Source: an uncultured Bacteroidales bacterium (GTDB taxonomy: Bacteria; Bacteroidota; Bacteroidia; Bacteroidales; F082). Taken from it: a stretch of 18,197 bases of DNA. Location: assembly GCA_937896505.1 (NCBI GenBank), contig CALBNP010000069.1, forward strand, positions 1 to 18,197. Direction: 5' to 3'. The notes beneath the pieces are model-generated. The model was not told where the DNA came from. It did not search any database and was given only the letters and a program-made list of their open reading frames with translations. A program made the position numbers and the translations under genes. Shown piece after piece: positions 1 to 7,771 of this stretch (within the stretch, counting starts at the first letter, position 1; each line of letters opens with the position of its first letter).

Positions 1-25
1 TTTTATAAATTAAATACAAATCACT

Positions 26-2656
26 ATGAAAACCATACACTTACTACCCATCACGCTTCTGCTGATTTTTGCTTCCTGCACACAAAAGGAAACCCATTTC
101 ATCAGCGACCCTCAGCAACGCGCCAATGTGGAAGCCGACCTCAACAGAAAGATGAGCTTGCTGCCCAATGGCGACCTGTTCAGCATCTTCGACACCGAAT
201 TGAGTACCAAAGAACGCGAAGCGCTCCAGTTCCTCTACGCCTATATGCCCATCGGCGACATCACCGACTACAGCGGCGAATATTACAAGAACAACATCGA
301 CATCGCCTTCCGCGCCAAGGAAGAGATGCCTTGGGGCAGCGCGATTCCCGAACGCGAGTTCAACCACTTCGTTGTGCCCGTGCGCACCAACAACGAGAAT
401 CTCGATGACTTCAGAACCACCTATTATGAAGAATTAAAAGCTCGTGTACAGAATCTTAGCCTCTACGATGCCATCCTCGAAGTGAACCATTGGTGCCACG
501 AAAAAGCCAACTACAAAGGTAGCGACTCGCGCACCAGCTCGCCCATGGCCACCATAAAGACCTCGTGGGGCCGCTGCGGCGAAGAGTCAACCTTCCTCGT
601 CACGGCACTGCGCACCGTGGGCATTCCTGCCCGACAAGTCTATACCCCACGCTGGGCACACTGCGACGACAACCACGCTTGGGTGGAAGCCTACGTGGAT
701 GGCGGCTGGCACTTCCTCGGTGCTTGCGAACCTGAACCAGTACTCGACTTGGGCTGGTTCAACGAACCTGCATCGCGTGCCTTGCTGCTGCACACGCGTG
801 TCTTTGGCCGCTATTATGGTCCGGAAGAAGTGATTGAGCGCACCGAAAACCATACCGAAATCAATGTGGTTGACAACTATGGCGACACCTCAAAGACCAA
901 CTTCAAAGTCGTGGATACGGAAGGGGCGCCACAAGGCAACATCACCGTAGAATTCAAAATCTACAACTACGCCGAGTTTTGCACCGTCGTCACGAAACAG
1001 ACTGACGAGAACGGTGAGACCTGGCTCACATCAGGCTTAGGCTGCATGATGGCATACGCCGCCAACAACGGGAAGTTCGGTTTCCAAGTATTCAAGTCGG
1101 GCGAAACCGACAACGTCACCATCGTCCTTGACCACGAAGAAGGCCTTTGCGAAACCCTTGACTTCGACATGGTTCCGCCTGTCGCCAACCCCAAAATGCC
1201 TGAAGTCAGCGAGGAGATGAGAGCCGAAAACGACCGACTCGGTTCCATGGAAGACACCATCCGCAACGCCTACATCGCTTCATGCAAGCAAAACCAACAA
1301 CAGCTGATTGCCAACACAGGCAACAAGAGTCTTTGCAGCATCTACGAAAAGAGCTGGGGCAACTACCAAACCATTGCCGATTTCATGGAATACGCCGAAG
1401 GCAAAGGCCAGTTCAACAAGGCCCTCGACCTGCTGCAGAACATCTCCGACAAAGACCTACGCGACGTCAGCTTAGATGTTCTCATCGACCACCTCGACTT
1501 CACCGCCGACCAAGACAGCGAACTTTTTGCACAATACATCCTCAATCCACGTGTCAGCAACGAGATGATTCGTCCCTACAAGGAAGAATTTTCGAAGTTC
1601 TTCAGCAAAGAAGAAGCCGATGCTTTCAGGGCTGACCCTCAAAGACTGATTGATTGGGTGAAGCAAAACATCACCATTAACGAAGCCTTGAACATCAGGC
1701 AGATACCTATTTTCCCAACCGGTGTGCTGAAAGCCCGTGTAGCCGACAGTCATTCGCGCGACATCTTCTTTGTGGCCATGGCACGCAGTCTGGGCATCGC
1801 CGCACAAGTCAATCCCGTGACAGGCAAAGTGCAATACTACGACGGAGCCTGGACTCCCGTCGGTTTCGAAGCCTCGGAGCCCATCACCAACGCCACAGGA
1901 TACCTCGATATCCACTATGAAGGCACCGCTGTGGCCGACCCGAAATACTACACCCATTTCAGCATCAAGAAATTCAACGGCAACAGCTTCGACCTTTTGG
2001 CCTACGATGCCAAAGACCCGGGCATCGATGATGGCATGACACTTTCAAGTTTCGACCACCCAACGCCTTTAGATGCAGGCTATTACATCCTCACTTCAGG
2101 CACCCGTCTGAGCAACGGCACCGCCTTGACCCACAGCGAGTTCTTCACTATCCGCGAAGGCGAAACTACCACGGTCAACCTCATCTTGCGGCAGCCCGTC
2201 AATGGGGTGAGCACTATCGGAAACTTCAATGCCGAAAGCCGCTTCAACATGGCCGAAACCGGAGAAGAAAAGAGCGTACTCAACATCTCGGGACGCAACT
2301 TCTACATCCTCGGCATCCTCGACCAAGGCAGCGAGCCAACGACACATGCCATGCAAGACATCTCCGCTTTTAGGAACGATTTCGAGAATTGCGATTTGCA
2401 GATACTCTTCATGTTCAACAACAACGAAGACTTTTCGAAATTCAAACTGAAGAATTTCAACGAATTGCCCAACAACATCACCTACGGCATCAACCCAGGC
2501 ACGATGTTAGACGAAATCGTCAGCAACCTGCATCTGACCAATGCCAACCTGCCCGTTTTCATCATTGCCAACTCCAACAACGAAGTGGTTTTCGTCAGTC
2601 AAGGCTACACCATCGGCTTAGGCGAACAGCTGCTGAAGGTGGTGAAAATGTTATAA
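26..2656 (+). CDS. Transglutaminase-domain lipoprotein with degenerate second repeat and thioredoxin-like C-terminus
   Basis: Predicted 876-aa lipoprotein of the cell envelope. Residues 1-18 form a signal peptide ending in a lipobox (IFAS-Cys18). A transglutaminase-like core lies at about 145-245. It has a Cys184 nucleophile in WGRCGEES, His217 in DNHAWVEAY, and an acidic stretch (GACEPEP, around 235) where the third catalytic residue is expected. This family fold can carry out peptide or amide transfer or hydrolysis, but the substrate here is unknown. Residues 290-372 look like a carboxypeptidase-regulatory type beta-sandwich. Residues 541-615 resemble a second transglutaminase core (SRDIFFVAMARSLGI aligns with the helix that carries the Cys), but the nucleophile position is Asp579 or nearby, so it is probably inactive. 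Residues 752-876 look like a thioredoxin fold without a CxxC. The start follows an A/T-rich leader and gives a good signal peptide. The gene converges on infB. The family call is confident; the function is inferred. Confidence 0.85.
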   Translation: MKTIHLLPITLLLIFASCTQKETHFISDPQQRANVEADLNRKMSLLPNGDLFSIFDTELSTKEREALQFLYAYMPIGDITDYSGEYYKNNIDIAFRAKEEMPWGSAIPEREFNHFVVPVRTNNENLDDFRTTYYEELKARVQNLSLYDAILEVNHWCHEKANYKGSDSRTSSPMATIKTSWGRCGEESTFLVTALRTVGIPARQVYTPRWAHCDDNHAWVEAYVDGGWHFLGACEPEPVLDLGWFNEPASRALLLHTRVFGRYYGPEEVIERTENHTEINVVDNYGDTSKTNFKVVDTEGAPQGNITVEFKIYNYAEFCTVVTKQTDENGETWLTSGLGCMMAYAANNGKFGFQVFKSGETDNVTIVLDHEEGLCETLDFDMVPPVANPKMPEVSEEMRAENDRLGSMEDTIRNAYIASCKQNQQQLIANTGNKSLCSIYEKSWGNYQTIADFMEYAEGKGQFNKALDLLQNISDKDLRDVSLDVLIDHLDFTADQDSELFAQYILNPRVSNEMIRPYKEEFSKFFSKEEADAFRADPQRLIDWVKQNITINEALNIRQIPIFPTGVLKARVADSHSRDIFFVAMARSLGIAAQVNPVTGKVQYYDGAWTPVGFEASEPITNATGYLDIHYEGTAVADPKYYTHFSIKKFNGNSFDLLAYDAKDPGIDDGMTLSSFDHPTPLDAGYYILTSGTRLSNGTALTHSEFFTIREGETTTVNLILRQPVNGVSTIGNFNAESRFNMAETGEEKSVLNISGRNFYILGILDQGSEPTTHAMQDISAFRNDFENCDLQILFMFNNNEDFSKFKLKNFNELPNNITYGINPGTMLDEIVSNLHLTNANLPVFIIANSNNEVVFVSQGYTIGLGEQLLKVVKML

Positions 2657-2660
2657 AAAA

Positions 2661-2688
2661 GTAGAGACGTAGCGCACTACGTCTCTAC
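2661..2688. terminator. Perfect 12-bp inverted repeat, terminator of the rimP-nusA-infB operon
   Basis: The arm GTAGAGACGTAG, a CGCA loop and the exact complement CTACGTCTCTAC lie between two convergent genes, 5 nt after the transglutaminase gene stop and 23 nt after the infB stop. Read on the minus strand, the hairpin is followed at once by six T (2660-2655), which makes it an intrinsic terminator for the infB operon. On the plus strand no T run follows. GTAGAGACG...CGTCTCTAC hairpins recur between genes in many Bacteroidetes, so this may be a dispersed repeat used as a terminator. That part is from memory and not tested here. Confidence 0.8.
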
Positions 2689-2711
2689 AGCATATAATCC
2701 AAAATGATTTC

Positions 2712-5700
2712 TTACAACTTACGGGCGATTTCCTTGATGGTGTAGCCTTCGATGATATCGCCGACCTTGATGTCGTTGAAGTTCTCGATGTTCAAGCCGC
2801 ATTCCATGCCGGCTGCCACTTCCTTGGCGTCGTCCTTATAGCGCTTGAGCGAACCGAGGGAACCGGTATAGACCACGATACCATCGCGGATGACGCGAAT
2901 CTTCGTGTTACGCGTGACCTTGCCATCAAGCACCATGCAACCTGCAATTGTTCCGACCTTGCTGATCTTGAAGGTCTCGCGGATTTCGATGTTGCAAGTG
3001 ACCACTTCTTCGATTTCAGGAGCCAACATACCTTCGATAGCGGCCTTGATTTCTTCGATAGCGGTATAAATGATGGAATAAAGACGGATATCAATCTTTT
3101 CCTGTTCGGCCATCTTACGTGCCTGAGCCGTAGGACGCACATTGAAGCCCACGATGACGGCATTGGAAGCCGAAGCCAGCATGACATCCGACTCGCTGAT
3201 GGCACCCACCGACTTGTGGATGACATTGACTTGCACCTCTTCGGTGGAAAGCTTCAGCAAGCTGTCGGACAGAGCTTCGACCGAACCGTCAACGTCAGCC
3301 TTGACGATGATATTCAGTTCCTTGAAGTCGCCAATAGCAATACGACGACCGATTTCATCCAAGGTGATATGCGGGCTGGTGCGGCGTGTCTGTTCGCGCT
3401 GCAACTGTTCACGACGGTTGGCGATTTCCTTCACCTCACGCTCGTCGAGCATCACGTTGAAGCCGTCGCCAGGCTGTGGAGCACCATTCAAGCCGAGCAA
3501 AAGCACAGGCGTTGATGGACCAGCTTCCGTAATCTTCTGGTTGTGGTCGTTGAACATGGCCTTCACCTTACCATAGGTAGTGCCAGCCAGCACCATGTCG
3601 CCAACACGCAACGTACCGCCTTGCACCAAAATCTTGGCCACATAGCCGCGGCCCTTGTCCAAAGCCGATTCGATAACAGTACCCTTGGCCAACTTGTTTG
3701 GATTAGCCTTCAAATCCAAGAACTCAGCTTCGAGCAACACCTTTTCAAGCAGTTGATCGACATTCAGACCAATCTTAGCTGCGATTTCCTGTTCCTGATA
3801 CTTACCGCCCCAGCTTTCGACGAGGATGTTCATCTTCGACAGCTGTTCACGAATCTTGTCAGGCTGCGAAGTAGGCTTATCAATCTTATTCAGAGCAAAC
3901 ACGATAGGCACGCCAGCGGCTTGGGCATGGTTGATGGCTTCAACGGTTTGAGGCATCACGTTATCATCGGTAGCGATGACGATGATGGCCACGTCGGTCA
4001 TCTTGGCACCACGGGCACGCATAGCCGTAAAGGCTTCGTGACCAGGCGTATCGAGGAAGGTAATCTTCTTTCCGCTTTCGGTAGTCACCTCGTAAGCACC
4101 GATATGCTGGGTAATGCCACCGGCTTCGCCAGCCACCACGTTGGTGTTACGGATGTAGTCCAAGAGCTTGGTCTTACCATGGTCAACGTGACCCATGACG
4201 GTGACGACAGGAGCGCGAGGCACCATATCCTCTTCCCTATCCTCTTCTTCCGTCTCAGCGATAGCCTCTTGCACGTCGGCGCTGACGAAATCGACGGTAT
4301 AGCCAAATTCGCTGGCCACCACCGAGAGGGCTTCAGCATCGAGGCGCTGGTTGATGGAGACAGGCATACCGAGGCTCATGCAGGTACCGATGACCTTGAC
4401 GACAGGCACGTTCATCATGGTAGCCAATTCGTTGGCGGTGACAAATTCGGTCACCTTCAGCACCTTGGCTTCTTCCTCTTGGCGCATCATCTCTTCCATC
4501 ATGTTGCCAGCCACCTGCTGACGTTTCTCACGACGGTGTTTCGAGGTCTTCGACTTGCCCATCGGCGACAAGCGAGCCAAAGTATCCTTGATTTGCTTCG
4601 AAATTTCCTCTTCGCTCAGTTCAACTTTTTCTTCCTTCTTATTCGGTTTGGTGCGGTCTTTCTTCGATGGCTTGCCGCCGTCTTTGGCACGTTTGGCATC
4701 ACCGCCTTGATTACCTGGACCACCTTGAGGCTTCTGTCCCTTACCGTTCTTGCCGCCTTGGTTACCCTGTGGCTTGTATTCGGTTGGGTTTTCCGACGAG
4801 CCTTCGGGCTTGCCAGCTATGCGCTTGCGCTTTTTCTTCTTGTCGTTGGAAGTGTTAGGAGTAGCCTTGGTGCGTTTGCGTTCGTCAGGCAATTCAATCT
4901 TATCCAAAATTTTCGGGCCTTCGAGTTTCTGGACCTCGGTCTTGATGAACCTTGGTTCCTTCGTCTCGGCAGGCTTAGCCGATTGAGCAGGTTTCTCTTC
5001 CTTTTTCACTGGTAGAGGTCTCTTCTCCTGTGGCTTTTCTTGAGGCTTAGGTTGAGGTTTTTCCTGAGGCTTCTCCGTCTTGGCTTGAGGTTTCTTCTCT
5101 TCCTTTTTCTTCTTGTCTTCTTTCTTCTTCTTGTCGGGACGGGTTTTCACATTCAAGCTATCCAAGTCAATCTTGCCCAACACCTTAAGTGGCGATTCGC
5201 TGTCGTCGGCCAAAGTTTCCAGCTCAGCGGGTTTCTGTTCAGGCTCAATGGATTCGGGCTTGATGGGTTCTGCCTTCTCCAGTTTAGGGTTGGCTGGAGT
5301 CACTTTTTCAGGTTCGTTGGCAACAGGTTCTGGAGCGACCGGTTCCACCTTCTTTTCTGGCTCAGTGGCAGCAGGTTCTGGCGTTACGTTAGTTTTCTTG
5401 GTGTGCGAAATCGTGTTGGTACGGATAAACACTTCATCGTGGTTATCTTCATCCTCTTCTTTCGATGATTGCAAAGCCGAGTCAACGGAAACAGTACCAC
5501 CCTTATAGGAGAGGTCGCCTAATTTTTTGGCCTCGTTCTTCACTTCCCTTTCGCCCTGATATTCTTTCACGAGCAACCCATACATCTCAGATGTGAGTTT
5601 CGTGTTGGGTGATGAGTCCACCTGGAATCCCTTTTTGGCGAGGAACTCCAAAATGGTGCCCATTCCCACATTAAATTCTCTTGCCGCTTTCGACAATCGA

Positions 5701-5726
5701 ATGGTTACATTTGTTTCTTCGGACAT
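2712..5726 (-). CDS. infB: Translation initiation factor IF-2
   Basis: A 1004-aa GTPase that places initiator fMet-tRNA in the 30S P site and promotes subunit joining. A first IF2_N-like module is at 1-60. A long low-complexity linker rich in Lys, Glu, Pro and Gln spans about 105-400, including a Lys/Glu run near 197-212 and PQEKP-type repeats near 220-235. A second IF2_N-like segment is at about 425-480. The G domain carries G1 GHVDHGKT (512-519), G3 DTPGH (559-563) and G4 NKID (613-616). Domains II, III and the fMet-tRNA-binding domain IV follow to the C-terminus. It is longer than E. coli IF-2 (890 aa), and the extra length is in the linker. It is the last gene of rimP-nusA-infB, 45 nt after nusA. 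The 490-codon open frame on the opposite strand is a composition shadow. Confidence 0.98.
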   Translation of the reverse strand: MSEETNVTIRLSKAAREFNVGMGTILEFLAKKGFQVDSSPNTKLTSEMYGLLVKEYQGEREVKNEAKKLGDLSYKGGTVSVDSALQSSKEEDEDNHDEVFIRTNTISHTKKTNVTPEPAATEPEKKVEPVAPEPVANEPEKVTPANPKLEKAEPIKPESIEPEQKPAELETLADDSESPLKVLGKIDLDSLNVKTRPDKKKKEDKKKKEEKKPQAKTEKPQEKPQPKPQEKPQEKRPLPVKKEEKPAQSAKPAETKEPRFIKTEVQKLEGPKILDKIELPDERKRTKATPNTSNDKKKKRKRIAGKPEGSSENPTEYKPQGNQGGKNGKGQKPQGGPGNQGGDAKRAKDGGKPSKKDRTKPNKKEEKVELSEEEISKQIKDTLARLSPMGKSKTSKHRREKRQQVAGNMMEEMMRQEEEAKVLKVTEFVTANELATMMNVPVVKVIGTCMSLGMPVSINQRLDAEALSVVASEFGYTVDFVSADVQEAIAETEEEDREEDMVPRAPVVTVMGHVDHGKTKLLDYIRNTNVVAGEAGGITQHIGAYEVTTESGKKITFLDTPGHEAFTAMRARGAKMTDVAIIVIATDDNVMPQTVEAINHAQAAGVPIVFALNKIDKPTSQPDKIREQLSKMNILVESWGGKYQEQEIAAKIGLNVDQLLEKVLLEAEFLDLKANPNKLAKGTVIESALDKGRGYVAKILVQGGTLRVGDMVLAGTTYGKVKAMFNDHNQKITEAGPSTPVLLLGLNGAPQPGDGFNVMLDEREVKEIANRREQLQREQTRRTSPHITLDEIGRRIAIGDFKELNIIVKADVDGSVEALSDSLLKLSTEEVQVNVIHKSVGAISESDVMLASASNAVIVGFNVRPTAQARKMAEQEKIDIRLYSIIYTAIEEIKAAIEGMLAPEIEEVVTCNIEIRETFKISKVGTIAGCMVLDGKVTRNTKIRVIRDGIVVYTGSLGSLKRYKDDAKEVAAGMECGLNIENFNDIKVGDIIEGYTIKEIARKL

Positions 5727-5771
5727 AGTTTCTTTTCTCTTTGTTTCTCGTTTATTATTAACGCCTTAGCA

Positions 5772-7034
5772 TCACTCGGCATCAGATTCAAATTCAGCTT
5801 TCAGGATGCGGAACACATCTCTGACAGTTTCCATTTCGAGGTCGGCACGCGAGGCCACCACTTCTGGAGTATAGGAGAGCACGTTTTTAGCGGTATCGCA
5901 ACCCATGTGGACAAGGGCATCGATAACCCATTGGTCGATTTCGTCGGAGAATTCCTGCAGGTCAACGTCTTCTTCGCTGCTGTTGGCTTCGCTGTTGCGA
6001 TAGACGTCGATTTCGTAACCCGTCAGCTTACCAGCAAGCTTGATGTTGTAGCCGCCCTTACCGATAGCGAGGCTGACTTGGTCGTTTTCCATATACACGT
6101 TAGCCATGGTGTTATCGGGGCTGAGCACGATGCTCGAAATCTTGGCAGGGCTCAAGGCACGGGTAATGAACAGCTGAGGATTGGTCGTCCAGTTGACGAC
6201 ATCGATGTTCTCATTACGCAGTTCGCGCACGATGCCATGGATACGTGAGCCTTTCATGCCGACGCATGCGCCCACTGGGTCGATGCGGTCGTCATACGAT
6301 TCAACGGCAATCTTTGCACGTTGGCCTGGCTCGCGGACAATCTTCTTTATGGTGATGAGACCATCGTAGATTTCGGGCACTTCGGCTTCAAGCAGACGTT
6401 GCAGGAAGATTTCGGAAGTACGCGACAGAACGACGACAGGTGAACCATTGACGCTCTCCACGCTCTTGACGATGGCGCGAATGGTATCGCCCTTCTTATA
6501 AATGTCGTTCGGAATCTGCTCGGCGCGTGGCAAACTCAGCTCAACGCCATCTTCATCGACGACGACGATTTCGCGTTTCCATGCATGGGCCACTTCGGCG
6601 GTAATGATTTCGCCCACCTTTTCCTTATATTTAAGGAATATGTTTTCCTTCTCGTATTCGGAAATCTTGGTTTGCAGGTTTTGGCGCAAAGCCAGAATGT
6701 CGCGACGGCCAAAGTCTTCAACGCGAAGCACTTCACTCACTTCGTCGCCCACCTCAAAGTCAGGCTCGATGAGAATGGCTTCCGACAACTTGATTTCGCG
6801 GGCTGGATCGACGAGTTCATCATCGTCAACTACCAAACGGTTATGGTAGATTTCGAAGTCACCCTTGTCAACGTTCACGATGATGTGGATGAACTCTTCG
6901 GTGTTTTCGACACCGAATTTCTTGTTCAATGTGCTTCTGAACACGTCCTCGATGATGCGCATCATGGCCTCACGGTCGATGTTCTTGAATTCCTTAAACT
7001 CGGAAAAAGTTTCAACTAATTTACTGTTGTCCAT
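5772..7034 (-). CDS. nusA: Transcription termination/antitermination factor NusA
   Basis: A 420-aa RNA polymerase-binding protein that modulates pausing, termination and antitermination. The N-terminal RNAP-binding domain is at 1-125. An S1 domain follows at about 138-203. KH1 is at about 225-300, with the GMKGSRI loop at 259-265. KH2 is at about 300-345, with GKGGYNIKLA at 325-334. A short acidic helical C-terminal domain (about 360-415) resembles one helix-hairpin-helix-like repeat. E. coli NusA has 495 aa with two acidic repeats; the shorter form without the second repeat is usual in Bacteroidetes. The gene lies 53 nt downstream of rimP and 45 nt upstream of infB, so co-transcription is very likely. 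Confidence 0.97.
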   Translation of the reverse strand: MDNSKLVETFSEFKEFKNIDREAMMRIIEDVFRSTLNKKFGVENTEEFIHIIVNVDKGDFEIYHNRLVVDDDELVDPAREIKLSEAILIEPDFEVGDEVSEVLRVEDFGRRDILALRQNLQTKISEYEKENIFLKYKEKVGEIITAEVAHAWKREIVVVDEDGVELSLPRAEQIPNDIYKKGDTIRAIVKSVESVNGSPVVVLSRTSEIFLQRLLEAEVPEIYDGLITIKKIVREPGQRAKIAVESYDDRIDPVGACVGMKGSRIHGIVRELRNENIDVVNWTTNPQLFITRALSPAKISSIVLSPDNTMANVYMENDQVSLAIGKGGYNIKLAGKLTGYEIDVYRNSEANSSEEDVDLQEFSDEIDQWVIDALVHMGCDTAKNVLSYTPEVVASRADLEMETVRDVFRILKAEFESDAE

Positions 7035-7087
7035 TGTATATTGATTGTTTATTGTTTTAATCGTTGAATTGAAATCTGCGGTATATC

Positions 7088-7540
7088 TTAAAACACGATA
7101 GCAGGCTTTATTTCTGCCGACTTTCTTTCAACCACCACATTGCCTTCTTCGACGGCTTTCTTCTTGGAAGTCTTCTTTCTGACGGGTTCGATTTCGGCCT
7201 TTTCGGCATCGAAGCTCACCAGTTTGCCTTGGATTTTGCCCAATTCCTTCGACTTTACTTCCACATCCTTGCCGAGATATTTCTGCATCTGGCGATCCAT
7301 ACGGAGGGCACCCGAAAGGCCCCACGAGAAGACGCTGAGTTCGAAGTCTTCCACATCACGGTCGAGTTTGCTCTCGATGAAACGGCTGATTTCGATGCAA
7401 CGGTCGATGTTGACGGCCGAGTCGGCATCCACATACACTTCGATGATGTTACCTGGCTTGATTTTCACTTCCACCAGAAAACGGTCGCTTTCAACGAGGG
7501 CTTCTTCGCAAATAGCTGCAATTTGTTCTTTTGTTATCAT
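7088..7540 (-). CDS. rimP: Ribosome maturation factor RimP
   Basis: A 150-aa 30S subunit assembly factor. The N-terminal domain contains VEVKIKPGNIIEVYVDAD and an ISRFIESKLD helix, and the WGLSGALRMDRQMQKYLGK segment leads into an Sm-like C-terminal domain with GKLVSFDAEKAEIEP. I chose the ATG at 7540 (MITKEQIAAI). The open frame continues 15 codons upstream, but those codons run through a strong hairpin (7567-7601) just behind the tRNA and are unlikely to be translated. It is the first protein gene of rimP-nusA-infB, the conserved bacterial order. The C-terminal tail (KKTSKKKAVEEG) is basic and low in complexity. Confidence 0.93.
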   Translation of the reverse strand: MITKEQIAAICEEALVESDRFLVEVKIKPGNIIEVYVDADSAVNIDRCIEISRFIESKLDRDVEDFELSVFSWGLSGALRMDRQMQKYLGKDVEVKSKELGKIQGKLVSFDAEKAEIEPVRKKTSKKKAVEEGNVVVERKSAEIKPAIVF

Positions 7541-7566
7541 GTTGTTTTTGTTTAAGTTATATAAAC

Positions 7567-7601
7567 AAAGCGACCTGTTACTCAAAGTAGCAGGTCACTT
7601 T
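7567..7601 (-). terminator. Hairpin between tRNA-Gln and rimP
   Basis: Two 15-nt arms (7567-7581 and 7587-7601) flank a 5-nt loop. They pair with one G-U and one mismatch around a GACCTG/CAGGTC core. The hairpin starts 15 nt after the tRNA 3' end and is followed on the minus strand by GTTTATAT, a weak U tract. It could be a partial terminator behind the tRNA, an RNA-processing site, or a block that reduces read-through into rimP. No separate promoter is obvious between it and rimP, so read-through is the simplest model. Confidence 0.6.
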
Positions 7602-7615
7602 TCTTCCACCTTAAG

Positions 7616-7686
7616 TTGTCGAGCAAGGATTCGAACCTTGACAGGCAGAACCAAAATCTGCAGTGCTGCCATTACACCACTCGACA
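7616..7686 (-). tRNA. trnQ: tRNA-Gln (anticodon UUG)
   Basis: A complete cloverleaf reads on the minus strand. The 7-bp acceptor stem TGTCGAG/CTCGACA pairs perfectly. The D arm is GTGT-AATGGC-AGCAC. The anticodon stem GCAGA/TCTGC encloses loop TTTTGGT, which places TTG at positions 34-36. The T arm is CAAGG-TTCGAAT-CCTTG. The discriminator is A and no CCA is encoded, so CCA must be added after transcription. U1-A72 fits a glutamine tRNA. It lies directly upstream of rimP-nusA-infB on the same strand. Confidence 0.97.
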
Positions 7687-7709
7687 TCATTCATTGCTGA
7701 ATGCGGGTG

Positions 7710-7740
7710 CAAAAGTACAACTTTTTTATTTACCGACAAG
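7710..7740 (-). promoter_or_regulatory. Bacteroidetes-type promoter for tRNA-Gln and probably rimP-nusA-infB
   Basis: On the minus strand a TTG (-33 element, 7739-7737) is followed after 19 nt by TACTTTTG (7717-7710), an exact TAnnTTTG -7 element. The tRNA 5' end is about 24 nt further on. It is the only good promoter seen upstream of the operon. Confidence 0.75.
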
Positions 7741-7771
7741 GTTTTTTTTCATTTTTTGAAAAAATTGTCCC

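Noticed and set aside
3543..5015. 490-codon open frame on the plus strand
   Set aside because: Antisense shadow of infB; its Leu/Phe/Arg-rich tail is the mirror of the Lys/Glu-rich IF-2 linker.
7541..7585. Longer RimP start (15 extra codons)
   Set aside because: The extension runs through the tRNA-proximal hairpin; homologous RimP proteins begin at the ATG at 7540.
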